From Nostoc sp. UHCC 0926 (GTDB lineage: Bacteria > Cyanobacteriota > Cyanobacteriia > Cyanobacteriales > Nostocaceae), in assembly GCF_028623165.1 (NCBI RefSeq), contig NZ_CP117768.1, forward strand, positions 3,534,001 to 3,598,000: a DNA stretch of 64,000 bases, in the 5' to 3' direction. Position numbers and translations under genes: made by a program. Of this stretch, positions 9,368 through 18,592 are shown piece after piece; the stretch's first letter is position 1; each line of letters starts with the position of its first letter. The notes under the pieces are model-generated. The model was not told the DNA's origin. It did not search any database and saw only the letters and a list, made by a program, of their open reading frames with translations.

Positions 9368-11413
9368 TTAGGCTTCTTGATAAATTATTTCTTGAAACTG
9401 AATCATATCTTTTTGCGGATCGGCGTGGCTAACTTTCACTAATATCTGTTCGCCCAAGTTCACAGAACGTTTGAAAGTCATTGGCAACTGCAAGCCCAAA
9501 TCTTCTAACAAAATTAGGGCCAAGTTGCTGTCTTCCCGCAGCCACATCAATACTGTCACATCCCAAGTTTCCTCTGGATGACGGCGTAAATACTCTAGAG
9601 CATAATATCTATTAGTTTGCCGTTCCACCATCGTCACTTCTTGGGTGATCGTGCTGACAGTCATCATTACTTCTTTTAGTTGTTCTGCGGAAAATGGCAA
9701 AACTTCACCGCGCAAATGAGCTTTCAATTGAAAGTGGGTAAGCAAGTCACTGTAGCGGCGGATGGGAGAGGTTGCTTGGGTGTAAGTATCCAAACCTAAA
9801 CCAGCGTGACGCAAAGGCGTGATGCTCATTTCACTCTTAGGCATACAACGACGCATGGCGCAGGCGCGAACGAATCCAGCCGGAAGTAGGAGCAATTCCT
9901 CATCTGGAGGTAATTCCGGTTGCGGCTGACCGCGAAAGGGCAAAGGTATGTTATGAGCTTTACCATAACGAGCCGCAACTTCACCGGCAAGAATCATCAT
10001 TTCTGCTACCAGTTGCCGCGATGGGGAATCGTCCAAAATGTCAATGTTGATCTCGTCACCTTTGACTTTGATCGTCGCTTCCGGCATAGTGATGCTAATT
10101 GCCCCTTGGGCGTAACGCCAAGCTTTGCGCCGCTGTGCCCAAGTAGCGATCGCGGCAATTTCCGGTTCTGCTTGTACCCTTAATTGCAGCATTTCATCTA
10201 CATCTTCGTAGGTGAGGCGATAAGTCGGCTTAATCGAACTGGTATGAATGCTGTAATCTTCTACTACTCCAGTTGTACCTAAAACAATCCCAAAACTGAG
10301 GGCGCAACAAACCCTTCCCTGGATCAGACTCATTGGCCCAGTTGCCAATACCTCTGGGAACATGGGAATCATCCCCGTAGGTAAATAGACTGTACTACCC
10401 CGCTTTCTGGCTTCCAAATCTAATTCATCTTCGGGCACTAACCATCTAGTGGGATCGGCGATATGCACCCATAGGCGTTCCCGTCCATCAGCGAGTACTT
10501 CCCAACTTAGACCATCGTCGATCTCTGTGGTAGTTTCATCATCAATGGTGTAGACCTTCAGGTGAGTTAGATCCAGGCGGTTTGTATCTGAGTCAATCGG
10601 CGGGAAATCCAAACGCTGTTGCGCCACTTCTAATACCTTATGAGGAAATTGAATTGGAATTGAAGAACGACGCAGGAACAAGTTTTCATAAGGACTCCAG
10701 CAACCCAAATCCACCAACAGTTGAAAGGCTCCTTGGGGTGTTGTGGGTCGTCCCAGCATGGTCATAGTTTCTAATACTGGAGCGCTGGGCGGATAAGCGC
10801 GAGCCAAGGAGTCATAATTAACCCCCGTCCGCACGGTGTCAGCTATCAGCGCTGCGTATTTTTCTAGTCCTTCTAAGCGCTGGCGATCGTGGCGGCCCCA
10901 CTCTACCACTTCACCTTTGAGCGCCTGCTGTACACGAGTTAAAAATTCCTGCTGTCCCTTAGCTTTTAGTGCCTCTACTTCCAGCTGGTGCTTGCGTTCT
11001 GCCACCTGAGCAGCAGTTCGCGGTTCGTAAGCGTCTCCTTTTTGCTTGAAATAAAGTTTGTCGTCTGATAACAAGCAATAGGCGGCGTAACAATGAGGCG
11101 CGGCTGATTCTGAAAATAGCAGATTCGCCATTTGGTCTGGGGTGACTGTTTCCCCATCTTCAACGAGTAATTCCCAAGCCACTTCTAAGCTAGATGGATC
11201 TAAATAAGGCTTGATCTGCTCCAAAAAGCTGGCAATCTCAGAGGGCTTGTAAGTTTGTCCGGTAACTGTATAGGTTATTTGTTTAGGCGCGAGGCTGTGG
11301 GATTGACCACGTTCGTCTACCACAAACCAGCGGGTTTTTCCGTCTGGACGTTCTACGATGCCCAGACGGCGATCGCCTTGAACCCTAAATTCAACTAGCG
11401 TCCCCTTCTCCAC
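9368..11413 (-). CDS. RNB-domain exoribonuclease (RNase II/R family)
   Basis: This 681-aa protein degrades RNA 3' to 5' processively. The RNB catalytic core is visible: VYTIDDETTTEIDDGLSWEV (the Asp cluster that binds Mg2+), VHIADPTRWL, GSTVYLPTGMIPMFPEVL, then QATSPIRRYSDLLTHFQLKA with the Arg/Tyr set. The N-terminus is a short basic OB-like segment (VEFRVQGDRRLGIV), and no full C-terminal S1 plus Lys-rich tail is present, so it is shorter than RNase R and closer to cyanobacterial RNase II. It lies downstream of rpmG-rpsR with a 293-bp repeat-containing spacer and may share their transcript. Confidence 0.92.
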   Translation of the reverse strand: MEKGTLVEFRVQGDRRLGIVERPDGKTRWFVVDERGQSHSLAPKQITYTVTGQTYKPSEIASFLEQIKPYLDPSSLEVAWELLVEDGETVTPDQMANLLFSESAAPHCYAAYCLLSDDKLYFKQKGDAYEPRTAAQVAERKHQLEVEALKAKGQQEFLTRVQQALKGEVVEWGRHDRQRLEGLEKYAALIADTVRTGVNYDSLARAYPPSAPVLETMTMLGRPTTPQGAFQLLVDLGCWSPYENLFLRRSSIPIQFPHKVLEVAQQRLDFPPIDSDTNRLDLTHLKVYTIDDETTTEIDDGLSWEVLADGRERLWVHIADPTRWLVPEDELDLEARKRGSTVYLPTGMIPMFPEVLATGPMSLIQGRVCCALSFGIVLGTTGVVEDYSIHTSSIKPTYRLTYEDVDEMLQLRVQAEPEIAAIATWAQRRKAWRYAQGAISITMPEATIKVKGDEINIDILDDSPSRQLVAEMMILAGEVAARYGKAHNIPLPFRGQPQPELPPDEELLLLPAGFVRACAMRRCMPKSEMSITPLRHAGLGLDTYTQATSPIRRYSDLLTHFQLKAHLRGEVLPFSAEQLKEVMMTVSTITQEVTMVERQTNRYYALEYLRRHPEETWDVTVLMWLREDSNLALILLEDLGLQLPMTFKRSVNLGEQILVKVSHADPQKDMIQFQEIIYQEA

Positions 11414-11706
11414 AACTCTCGCACTCTAATAATTTTAGATTTTAGTCGCACCTTTGGTGCGCTGGAAGCGCAACTTAGATTTTGGTGAAGCAGCGCGGTC
11501 TTGGGGGTTTCCCCCATGAGCGACTGCTGAACCCGAAGGGATTTCATAACTGGTATTAAATCCTAAATCCAACCATTTTTGATCCAGCAATTTATTTTAC
11601 ACTCTCTTCTTCAGATTTGAGATTTTGGTCTTAGTAAAGATAAAGCCAAATGTTTATTTAAATACAGCTTCTCTTTATAATCCAAAATCTAAAATCCAAA
11701 ATTGCT
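11414..11706. repeat. Repeat-filled spacer between rpsR and the RNB gene
   Basis: The spacer is bounded by inverted heptad arms: TTTTAGATTTTAG near 11430 and AATCTAAAATCCAAAATT near 11684-11702. Between them are smaller repeats (GCACC TTTGGTGC hairpin, and GGGGGTTTCCCCC at about 11502-11514). This is one member of the MITE-like family described at 33842-34050. No coding potential was seen. Confidence 0.6.
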
Positions 11707-11922
11707 CTAGCCTTCCGCGTTGATAAATGGCAACAAAGCCACAATCCGCGAACGTTTAATTGCTAATGTCAACTCTCGCTGTTGCTGAGACGTCAGCCCA
11801 GTAATCCGACGTGGCAGTATTTTACCCCGCTCGGTGACAAACTTACGCAATAAATCAACATCTTTATAATCGATTGGTTCTCCTGGCTTGATCGGAGAAA
11901 GACGACGACGGAAATAACTCAT
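11707..11922 (-). CDS. rpsR: 30S ribosomal protein S18
   Basis: A 71-aa protein with the S18 signature [20 protein letters not shown] and [21 protein letters not shown]18 pairs with S6 on the platform of the small subunit. It begins 2 bases after the rpmG stop, an rpmG-rpsR order usual in cyanobacteria. The standard length and intact motif leave little doubt. Confidence 0.98.
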   Translation of the reverse strand: MSYFRRRLSPIKPGEPIDYKDVDLLRKFVTERGKILPRRITGLTSQQQRELTLAIKRSRIVALLPFINAEG

Positions 11923-11924
11923 TT

Positions 11925-12119
11925 CTATTTAATTTCCTTGTGAACGGTATGTTTGTTGCAGTGGGTGCAGAACTTTTTCAGTTCTAGCCGATTTGTGGTG
12001 TTGCGGCGATTCTTGGTACTGGTATAACGTGAAACACCAGCAGAACGCTTATCTAAATTTGTCCGACACTCGGTACACTCTAGTGTCACAATTATGCGGG
12101 CACCTTTACTCTTAGCCAT
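11925..12119 (-). CDS. rpmG: 50S ribosomal protein L33
   Basis: A 64-aa protein starting [20 protein letters not shown]. It keeps both CxxC pairs (CTEC and CTHC), so it is the zinc-binding C+ form. Downstream rpsR follows after 2 bases. The divergence point is the 43-bp gap to the RDD gene, which is on the same strand and upstream. Confidence 0.98.
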   Translation of the reverse strand: MAKSKGARIIVTLECTECRTNLDKRSAGVSRYTSTKNRRNTTNRLELKKFCTHCNKHTVHKEIK

Positions 12120-12162
12120 AATCTTACAAACAGTGAAGCCTGAAGAGAATTAACACAAATGA

Positions 12163-12720
12163 CTATCTTCTCACATTCCGCCGCATATTTTCAACTAATC
12201 TTTTGACTTTTATATCAAGCGAGTAGCCACGACGCGACGAAACTATGAAAGTTCCGCAGTAGCGATCGTGTAAAGCCTGCCGCATTTGGGCATCATAGAA
12301 GGCAGTCCCACAATCGATTGCTAAGGGAAGTACTAGCAGTATAGCAGTGGGATTGGCTCTAATATTGCTCAGGGCAATTGACACTAAAAGGGCACCCAAG
12401 CCGATGATTGCCTCTCGCTTCAGCAGTGAGAGCAAATCTGGAATTCTGCCCATCACTTGCCCATCTTCGACTGACAACACCTTTAAATCGAACGCCCAAC
12501 GCCCTAAACTTTGCCCTTGATTGTTGTATACCAGTAGTACCCGCAAAACTAGCCAAAGTATTACGAAAACCAAGATTTCAACAAATTGAATACCGATATC
12601 GCTGCCTCCCAGTAGCGAACTGACTAACCAGACACCAAGGAAATCAAGCCCCAATGCCATACCTCGTCGCCCAATATCAGCCTTGGGATAGTGTTTTTGG
12701 GGAACTCGTTCGATTGTCAT
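12163..12720 (-). CDS. RDD family membrane protein
   Basis: This 185-aa protein has the RDD signature: RRGMALGLDFLGVWLVSSLL near the N-terminus (Arg then Asp in the first membrane helix), a second and third hydrophobic segment (IGIQFVEILVFVILWLVLRV, IIGLGALLVSIAL) and the QGQSLGRWAFDLKV loop, where the family normally has GQTLGKR. RDD proteins have been linked to ion or small-molecule transport, but the role here is unknown. It is upstream of rpmG on the same strand, 43 bp away. Confidence 0.85.
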   Translation of the reverse strand: MTIERVPQKHYPKADIGRRGMALGLDFLGVWLVSSLLGGSDIGIQFVEILVFVILWLVLRVLLVYNNQGQSLGRWAFDLKVLSVEDGQVMGRIPDLLSLLKREAIIGLGALLVSIALSNIRANPTAILLVLPLAIDCGTAFYDAQMRQALHDRYCGTFIVSSRRGYSLDIKVKRLVENMRRNVRR

Positions 12721-12861
12721 ACAAAATAGGTATTTTTATTTAGGGGTTGGGGAATAATGATTGCTCCTGTTTTTTATGGATAGTGCGTAAAACCTCATCC
12801 CCTTGTGGGTGAGGATGTAAGCGCGGTTAAATGATGGGGTTCAATGCCCCATAATTTAACA

Positions 12862-13266
12862 CTATCCGCGTTGTTTCTGAGTTGCAATATATTGTTTGAC
12901 TGCTTCCTCTGACGCACCACCGACAGACGAGTAGAATGTCCCATCGCTCCACAACCCAGAACCCCAAAATCTACGCTTTTTCAAATCCTTGAATGTGCTG
13001 AATATATGCACAGCAGAGATTGATTTCATTGTTTTAGCAATCTCTACTGGTGCTGTTGTATGGTCTGCCTGTACAAATACATGAACATGGTCGGGCATTA
13101 TCTCAATCGCATGAAGTGTCCATCCGTAAGTTTGGCAAGTTTCACCAAGAATTCGTTTTAGTTCTACCTCTATTGCTCCTTCAAGAACCTGATTACGGTA
13201 CTTTGGGCAAAATATGATCTGGTAACCAAGACAGTGTTTAGCATGAGAGGAAGACAATATTTTCAT
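12862..13266 (-). CDS. tnpA: IS200/IS605 transposase TnpA (HUH/Y1)
   Basis: This 134-aa single-strand DNA transposase contains the HUH metal motif as MPDHVHVFVQ (about residues 58-67) and the nucleophilic Tyr in AVKQYIATQ near the C-terminus (about residue 127), both needed to cut and rejoin element ends at their hairpins. The length is typical of the family. It is transcribed outward to the left end and is divergent from tnpB, 326 bp away. Confidence 0.95.
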   Translation of the reverse strand: MKILSSSHAKHCLGYQIIFCPKYRNQVLEGAIEVELKRILGETCQTYGWTLHAIEIMPDHVHVFVQADHTTAPVEIAKTMKSISAVHIFSTFKDLKKRRFWGSGLWSDGTFYSSVGGASEEAVKQYIATQKQRG

Positions 13267-13592
13267 TGAATAGCGCGTATTGACAAAACATATAAAAGTT
13301 ATGATAGAGTTAAGTTTAGCAGCAAAATGCTTTAAAGGCTCTCTAAATTAGAGGTTTAAAATAAACAAATGTTAAGTCAACTAGACTCTATAGATTATTC
13401 CGTCCAATTTGTAAATATTCAGCGAGTAGTACATAAGATTCCTGAAAAGAAGGAAAACAGAATTGGCTCAGGCCGCATCTGATCTTCAGAAGGCAATACA
13501 AGATGATTTACAAGAATTAAGAATTAGTCAAGACACAAAAATTAGTCCAGAGCAGTATAGAGAGATTCAAAACTTTAATCCCCCTTGTTAAA

Positions 13593-14699
13593 ATGAAACG
13601 CACCGTCTCTATTCCAGTCAAGTTGCCTGATGAAAGATTTTTAAATCTGATGAATCAGTGTGCATCAATATTTAATGCACATATTGACTGGGCAATAGAG
13701 AACAAAACGTTTAACAAAAACAAGGCACACAAGGACTTGTACGCCAGACTACGGCTACAGTATCCCAGTGTGCCAACTGGATTGTTGCAAACAGTTAGAG
13801 ACAACGCATTAGAGGCAATCAAAGCTACTAAATTTAAGCGCGTACCCAGCAAGAAGCCAACATCAGGATTGAGATACGACAAGCGCACTATGACACTGCG
13901 CGGATATCAGTTAACCTTATCCTGTATTGGTAAAAGAGTTAAATTAATTTTAGGTATTCCTGATTACTTCAAACAAGTTTTTCAGACTTGGGAATTTTGC
14001 GGCGCAACTTTAACTTACTCAAAGCATTCAAAACAGTTTTGGGTTCGACTGGTTTTTGAGTTAGACAACCCTCAGGAAATTAGTGGAGGAATTCAAGGAA
14101 TTGACCGGGGACTTTACCATCAGGCAGTAACTTCTGATGGACAGTTTTTCTCAAGTTCCCAGATTAGAAATATTCAAAGACGTTACTTATTCAATCGTCG
14201 TCAGCTCCAACAAAAAGGCACTCGTAGCGCTAAACGTCGCCAATCAGCAATGTCTGGACGCGAGAAGCGGTTCATGAAGGATGCGAATCATTGTCTAAGT
14301 AAAAAGCTAGCTAAACAACCCTCGGTTGCGGTTTTTGTGCTTGAAGATTTGTCCAGCATTCGCACCCAGCGACGCGGCAAGAAAATGAATAAATGGTTGG
14401 GTAGTTGGGCTTTCTATCAGCAAGAACAATTCTTAGCTTATAAGGCAGAAGCTTTGGGGAAACGAGTGGTACATCAAGACCCTAGATACACGTCCCAAAA
14501 GTGTAATGTTTGTAAGCATATTAAAAGGACAAATCGCCATAAGTCTAGGTTCGAGTGTAAAAACTGTGGACACCAAACTCACGCTGATCTTAATGCTTCT
14601 AGAAATGTCCGTGATGATTATATTCTCTCCTCTACCCACGGGACGGAGGAGCAGGGGTCAGTCAATACCCCGTATGTTTCGGGAAATTTTGTTTCCTAG
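13593..14699 (+). CDS. tnpB: TnpB RNA-guided endonuclease (IS605 accessory)
   Basis: This 368-aa protein is a RuvC-type nuclease of the TnpB family, the ancestor of Cas12. The RuvC residues are in GIDRGLYHQAVTSDG (Asp about 170), VLEDLSS (Glu about 251) and HADLNASRNV (Asp about 331). Between the last two lies the zinc ribbon CNVC and CKNC (about 304-325). The DED triad and all four Cys are intact. In studied relatives an omega-RNA from the 3' end of tnpB and the element's right end guides cutting of the empty donor site; here that RNA would lie around 14600-14735. The C-terminal tail after the RuvC core is short. Confidence 0.93.
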   Translation: MKRTVSIPVKLPDERFLNLMNQCASIFNAHIDWAIENKTFNKNKAHKDLYARLRLQYPSVPTGLLQTVRDNALEAIKATKFKRVPSKKPTSGLRYDKRTMTLRGYQLTLSCIGKRVKLILGIPDYFKQVFQTWEFCGATLTYSKHSKQFWVRLVFELDNPQEISGGIQGIDRGLYHQAVTSDGQFFSSSQIRNIQRRYLFNRRQLQQKGTRSAKRRQSAMSGREKRFMKDANHCLSKKLAKQPSVAVFVLEDLSSIRTQRRGKKMNKWLGSWAFYQQEQFLAYKAEALGKRVVHQDPRYTSQKCNVCKHIKRTNRHKSRFECKNCGHQTHADLNASRNVRDDYILSSTHGTEEQGSVNTPYVSGNFVS

Positions 14700-15031
14700 T
14701 TACAAGCCCCATCCCCTCGTGGGTGGGGGCAGTTGACATTAAGATGATGACTTGGCTACTTGCTGCGCTGTAAACGAACAAAAACTAGCCAACATAAATT
14801 TGTGCAACTGCCAACTGCACCACTCAAGAATAGGATTAAGCAGCTATAGCGATTCTCATTCCCTGCCGATTCGCCTTTGGTGTTCTCGTAGAATAGCCGC
14901 TACGCGTCATGAATGCAAGATACAGTAGGTGCGTACTGCTAATCCCAGAATGACTTAAGCTTTAATTCTGTTTTTGGGAAATATTGTATTGTTGTAGAAA
15001 CTTAATTTTAATTAATTTGGAAGTTGTATCC

Positions 15032-15649
15032 ATGAAACATATGTTTACTAAAACAGCTTTTAGGATAGTGACGACTACTAGTTTAATGTTAGCGATCGCC
15101 ATAACCACTAACAACCTAGCTGATGCTGCTGAGTTCAACTTTAACTGGAAAGGAGACACCGGTTATTCAGCTAAAGGTTCATTTAACTACGATACAACAA
15201 CTGCTCCAAGCGTCATTTCTGAAGCAGGTTTAGGGGCTACGAAGAACTTGCAGTCTCTCTCAATTTCCTTCTTTGATCCATTGAATACTTTCATAAATAG
15301 TCTCACTCCAGTGGTTAGTGGTGTATCTAACTACAGGTATTTGAGATTCAACTTTGATAGCACTACCCAGCAAATTGGCCCCTTTGATGTTGGCAAGGAT
15401 AATAGCCTTCCTGGTGACACATGGCTTAATAATAATCTCGCACTCATAGATGAAAACTTTAGTAATCAGGTTCTAGCTAAAGAATTTCATTTGATCAAGA
15501 GAGATGCAGCAGGCACAGAGCAAATACTAGATTTAAGTAACAATTCAGTCCAGGTATCCAAAGTCCCCGAAGGAAGCATAATTATAGGTTTACTAGCAGT
15601 GTGTAGTTTAGGATTTACCCTCAAGCAGAAAAAAACTAGCACAGCTTGA
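15032..15649 (+). CDS. Secreted PEP-CTERM-like protein
   Basis: I choose the ATG at 15032 (GGAAG ribosome site 9 bases upstream) over an earlier in-frame ATG at 14984, since a signal peptide then starts directly (MKHMFTKTAFRIVTTTSLML, cleavage likely near ADAAEF). The mature part is a Ser/Asn-rich beta domain. The C-terminus reads VPEGSIIIGLLAVCSLGF followed by KQKK, the layout of a PEP-CTERM sorting tail: a V-P-E motif, a membrane helix, then basic residues. VPEG instead of VPEP is a variant. Such proteins are exported and processed by exosortase or archaeosortase-type enzymes. Function unknown. Confidence 0.7.
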   Translation: MKHMFTKTAFRIVTTTSLMLAIAITTNNLADAAEFNFNWKGDTGYSAKGSFNYDTTTAPSVISEAGLGATKNLQSLSISFFDPLNTFINSLTPVVSGVSNYRYLRFNFDSTTQQIGPFDVGKDNSLPGDTWLNNNLALIDENFSNQVLAKEFHLIKRDAAGTEQILDLSNNSVQVSKVPEGSIIIGLLAVCSLGFTLKQKKTSTA

Positions 15650-16076
15650 TGTAAATCCAGCTATTATCACAATTAGGGACTGACAAAAAATAAATTATCC
15701 AAAATTATTTGTACATTTGTAGGGGCGCAAGGCCTTGCGCCCCTACTACGATGGGATGTTTTTTTAACTGGAAGTCCCTTAACAAGACTTGGGGATTTTG
15801 CCCCTTGTCTTAAAGGTAGGTAAACTTCTGATTTTTGCACATAAAGTGAAAAGTCAATCAATTTGGGATTTGGGATTTTAGATTAACCCTATAGCTAAAG
15901 GTAGGATTGCTAGAAAAGGAATTTTAGATTTTTCTATAGTTGAAACAACGATGGCTGTGAAACCAGATTTGAATTTTGAATCCTTCAATCCTTCAATCCA
16001 AAATTTAAAATCTAAAATCTAAAATTGATCAGTGTTACTTTACAGAGATTAAGGTAAAAAGTCGGAGGCGATCGCT
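15650..16076. repeat. Repeat-rich spacer upstream of moeA
   Basis: At 15718-15748 lies a palindrome with core GGGGCGCAAGGCCTTGCGCC, the same core as in the 90-bp elements at 25130 and 30287 but without their arms. From about 15866 to 16026 lies a MITE-like copy bounded by GGGATTTTAGATT and AATCTAAAATCTAAAATT. No coding frame is supported. A GGAGG site at 16063-16067 belongs to moeA. Confidence 0.7.
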
Positions 16077-17342
16077 ATGTTATCAGTCAGCGATACACAA
16101 GCAATTATTTTAAATTTAGTCCAACCGTTGGATCATCAACGGGATACAGAAGTTGTCGATTTATTGGCAGCCGATAGTCGGATTTTGGCAACACCTGTCA
16201 CCAGTCCGCTAGATTTTCCCCATTGGGATAATTCGGCAATGGATGGCTACGCAGTTCGCTATCAAGATGTACAGCACTCTAACGCCGAACAACCAGCCGT
16301 TTTAGAAATTGTTGAAAATATTCCGGCTGGGTATCAGCCCAAGTCTACGATTCAACTAGGGCAAGCCGCGCGGATTTTCACAGGTGCGGTGATCCCAGCA
16401 GGTGCGGATACTGTAGTCATGCAAGAGAATACACGTCGCCAGGAAAACCGCGTATTTATTCTGGCTGCACCAAAACCGCAAGAATTTGTCAGATACAAAG
16501 CATCTTTTTATCAAGCTGGAACACAACTACTACCAGCAGGAATTAAGTTAAATGCCCCAGAAATTGCCATATTGGCAGCAGCACAATGTCCACAATTAAG
16601 TGTTTACCGTCGTCCGCGTGTGGCAATTTTTTCGACTGGTGATGAGCTGATGACAGTTGATAAACAGCTGCAACCAGGGCAAATTGTGGATTCTAATCAG
16701 TATACGCTGGCAGCTTTGGTAAAGGAGAGTGGGGCAGAACCGTTAATTTTAGGTATTGTCAAGGATGATCCAGTTGCTCTTGAGAAAGTCATTGCCCACG
16801 CCATTGCGATCGCTGATATAGTTCTCTCTTCTGGTGGTGTCTCAGTGGGAGATTATGATTATGTTGACAAAATTCTAGACTCACTAAAAGCAAAAATCCA
16901 CATTCAAGCTGTGGAGATGAGGCCAGGGAAACCCCTTACCGTCGCCACTTTCCCCAGTAGAGACGCGATTAATCGCGTCTCTACCCACTCAGCCCTCTAT
17001 TTTGGTTTACCAGGAAACCCTGGGGCTGTATTGGTAACTTTTTGGCGGTTTGTGCTACCAGCAATTAAGAAACTTTCGGGAATTACTGAAGGTTGGGAAC
17101 CAGTATTTTTGAAAGTGCGATCGCATGATCAGTTGCGATCGGATGGCAAGCGTGAAACTTACCTTTGGGGTAAATTGCATTTAATTGATGGAGTTTACGA
17201 ATTTCACAAAGCTGGTGGTAGTCACAGTTCCGGCAATTTAATTAATTTAGCTCAAACCAATGCTTTGGCTGTTGTGCCGGTGGGTAAAACATTAATTTCT
17301 CCACAAGAAGAGGTGGAAGTTTTGCAGCTTATTAACGGTTAA
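16077..17342 (+). CDS. moeA: Molybdopterin molybdotransferase MoeA
   Basis: MoeA inserts molybdate into adenylylated molybdopterin, completing the molybdenum cofactor used by, for example, nitrate reductase. The 421-aa protein has DFPHWDNSAMDGYAVR, IPAGADTVVMQE, RVAIFSTGDELM, SSGGVSVGDYDYV and YFGLPGNPGAVL, covering all MoeA domains. The start has a good GGAGG site. Residues about 295-304 (SRDAINRVST) are encoded by a 28-bp perfect palindrome inserted in frame between VATF and ALYFGLPG. It lies in a loop before the conserved GLPGNP, so activity may be kept. Downstream, the class V aminotransferase gene is convergent. Confidence 0.95.
   Translation: MLSVSDTQAIILNLVQPLDHQRDTEVVDLLAADSRILATPVTSPLDFPHWDNSAMDGYAVRYQDVQHSNAEQPAVLEIVENIPAGYQPKSTIQLGQAARIFTGAVIPAGADTVVMQENTRRQENRVFILAAPKPQEFVRYKASFYQAGTQLLPAGIKLNAPEIAILAAAQCPQLSVYRRPRVAIFSTGDELMTVDKQLQPGQIVDSNQYTLAALVKESGAEPLILGIVKDDPVALEKVIAHAIAIADIVLSSGGVSVGDYDYVDKILDSLKAKIHIQAVEMRPGKPLTVATFPSRDAINRVSTHSALYFGLPGNPGAVLVTFWRFVLPAIKKLSGITEGWEPVFLKVRSHDQLRSDGKRETYLWGKLHLIDGVYEFHKAGGSHSSGNLINLAQTNALAVVPVGKTLISPQEEVEVLQLING
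16957..16984. repeat. Perfect palindrome inside moeA
   Basis: The 20-bp core AGACGCGATTAATCGCGTCT (16961-16980) is extended by GTAG and CTAC to a 28-bp perfect palindrome. It is identical in its core to the three intergenic copies at 6708-6795. In moeA it is read as part of the protein, so the insertion preserved the frame. Confidence 0.95.
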
Positions 17343-17359
17343 GTAGGTCAAAATAATAG

Positions 17360-18592
17360 TTAAAATACCTGATCCAAAGCTTCAATCAAGCTGTTAACTT
17401 CCTCAACGGTGTTGTAATGTACCATACTTACCCGGACTATTCCACCTTGCGATGCTAACCCCAGGTATTCAATCAGCCGTTTAGCATAAAAGTCTCCGTA
17501 GCGAATTCCAATGTAATGTTGGTCAATTTTTGCCGGAATGATTGAGCTATTGATTCCATCTACTACAAAAGATATAGTTGGTACACGGAATCGGCGATCA
17601 GCTTTTGATTGACCAATGACTCGCACATTAGACTTACTGTTGAGGTAGTTTAGGAGGCGATCGCTAATCTTTTCTTCATGGATACTAATTAAATCAAACG
17701 CCTGCACCATTTGATTTCTCAAATCAGGTGCAGTTTGATTTCCGTAGTGCAGTTGTGCTAACTCACTTAGATAATCACATAAGCCTAACATTCCATAACT
17801 TAATTCAAAATTGACATTCCCTAACTGAAATTTATAAGGTATATCTGTCTGTTCAATAAAATAATGGTTCAAACCAGGCAATCTTAATAAATGTTCTTCT
17901 TTCCCATAAAGTAAGGCATGATGTGGCCCATAGACTTTATAAGAACTCAAAGTATAGAAATCAACATCTAAATCTTGGACATCAACTAATCTATGGGGTG
18001 CATAAGCTACACCATCTACACAAATCATTGCGTTGCGATCGTGGACAAATGCAGCAATTTCTTTGATCGGGTTGATGGTTCCCAGAACATTAGAAGCATG
18101 AGTCAAGGCTACTAGTTTGGTGCGCTCACTCATTAAGAGTTCTAAATCTGCTAAATGAAGTTCTAAGGTGTCTGGGCGAATTTGCCACACTTTAACCTTC
18201 ATTCCTTGTTTTTCAAGAGCAACCCAAGCACCAATATTGGACTCATGGTCACAATTAGTAACAATAATTTCATCACCAGGCGTGAAAGTTTGACCCAGAG
18301 AAATTGAGAGAACTTTCAACATCATTGTAGTAGATGGGCCCATGACCACTTCTTTAAAAGAATTGGCGTTAATCAAAGTAGCCATTCCCTTAGTTGCTAA
18401 AGCTAATCGTTCTCCTGCAAGTTCAGAAACCGCATAAGAAGCTCCTAACTGGACATCAGAACTCAGGAGAAATTCACTAATTCTATCTACTACTTTTTTT
18501 AGGGTTTGTGACCCGCCAGCATTATCAAAAAAAGTCCATTCACCAGCTAGGGCGGGAAAATATTGGCGAACTTTATCAAGATTCAGGAGCAT
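17360..18592 (-). CDS. Cysteine desulfurase-like class V aminotransferase
   Basis: This 410-aa PLP enzyme resembles the VC1184-type branch of the class V aminotransferases, annotated as cysteine desulfurase-like. Visible motifs: FFDNAGGSQTLKKV at the N-terminus, NCDHESNIGAW (pocket), VDGVAYAPHRLVDVQDLDVD (Asp binding the PLP ring) and LSSYKVYGPHHALLYG with the PLP Lys. The usual desulfurase active-site Cys loop is not obvious, so true sulfur transfer is uncertain. Being next to moeA is suggestive of a molybdenum-cofactor/sulfur link but the genes are convergent, so this is weak evidence. Confidence 0.82.
   Translation of the reverse strand: MLLNLDKVRQYFPALAGEWTFFDNAGGSQTLKKVVDRISEFLLSSDVQLGASYAVSELAGERLALATKGMATLINANSFKEVVMGPSTTMMLKVLSISLGQTFTPGDEIIVTNCDHESNIGAWVALEKQGMKVKVWQIRPDTLELHLADLELLMSERTKLVALTHASNVLGTINPIKEIAAFVHDRNAMICVDGVAYAPHRLVDVQDLDVDFYTLSSYKVYGPHHALLYGKEEHLLRLPGLNHYFIEQTDIPYKFQLGNVNFELSYGMLGLCDYLSELAQLHYGNQTAPDLRNQMVQAFDLISIHEEKISDRLLNYLNSKSNVRVIGQSKADRRFRVPTISFVVDGINSSIIPAKIDQHYIGIRYGDFYAKRLIEYLGLASQGGIVRVSMVHYNTVEEVNSLIEALDQVF

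Larger units (their letters stand above)
12786..14735. mobile_element. IS200/IS605-family element with divergent tnpA and tnpB
   Basis: The element holds a minus-strand tnpA and a plus-strand tnpB, the IS605 arrangement. Subterminal hairpins mark the two ends: CCTCATCCCCTTGTGGGTGA... at 12793-12814 on the left and CCCCATCCCCTCGTGGGTGG... at 14707-14728 on the right, clearly related to each other. Exact ends and the target tetranucleotide cannot be fixed from one copy, so the bounds are approximate. Both genes look intact, so the element may be active. The interior 13267-13592 holds promoter space and a possible 42-aa frame (TTG 13463 to 13591) of unknown meaning. Confidence 0.85.

Noticed and set aside
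13463..13591. A 42-codon frame with TTG start ending one base before tnpB
   Set aside because: Sequence AASDLQKAIQDDLQELRISQ looks protein-like, but it has no ATG and no named family, so I list it only as an interior note of the IS605 entry.
15673..15861. 62-aa minus-strand frame with RGARPCAPT
   Set aside because: It is a translation of the GGGGCGCAAGGCCTTGCGCC repeat; the same peptide arises at 25162.
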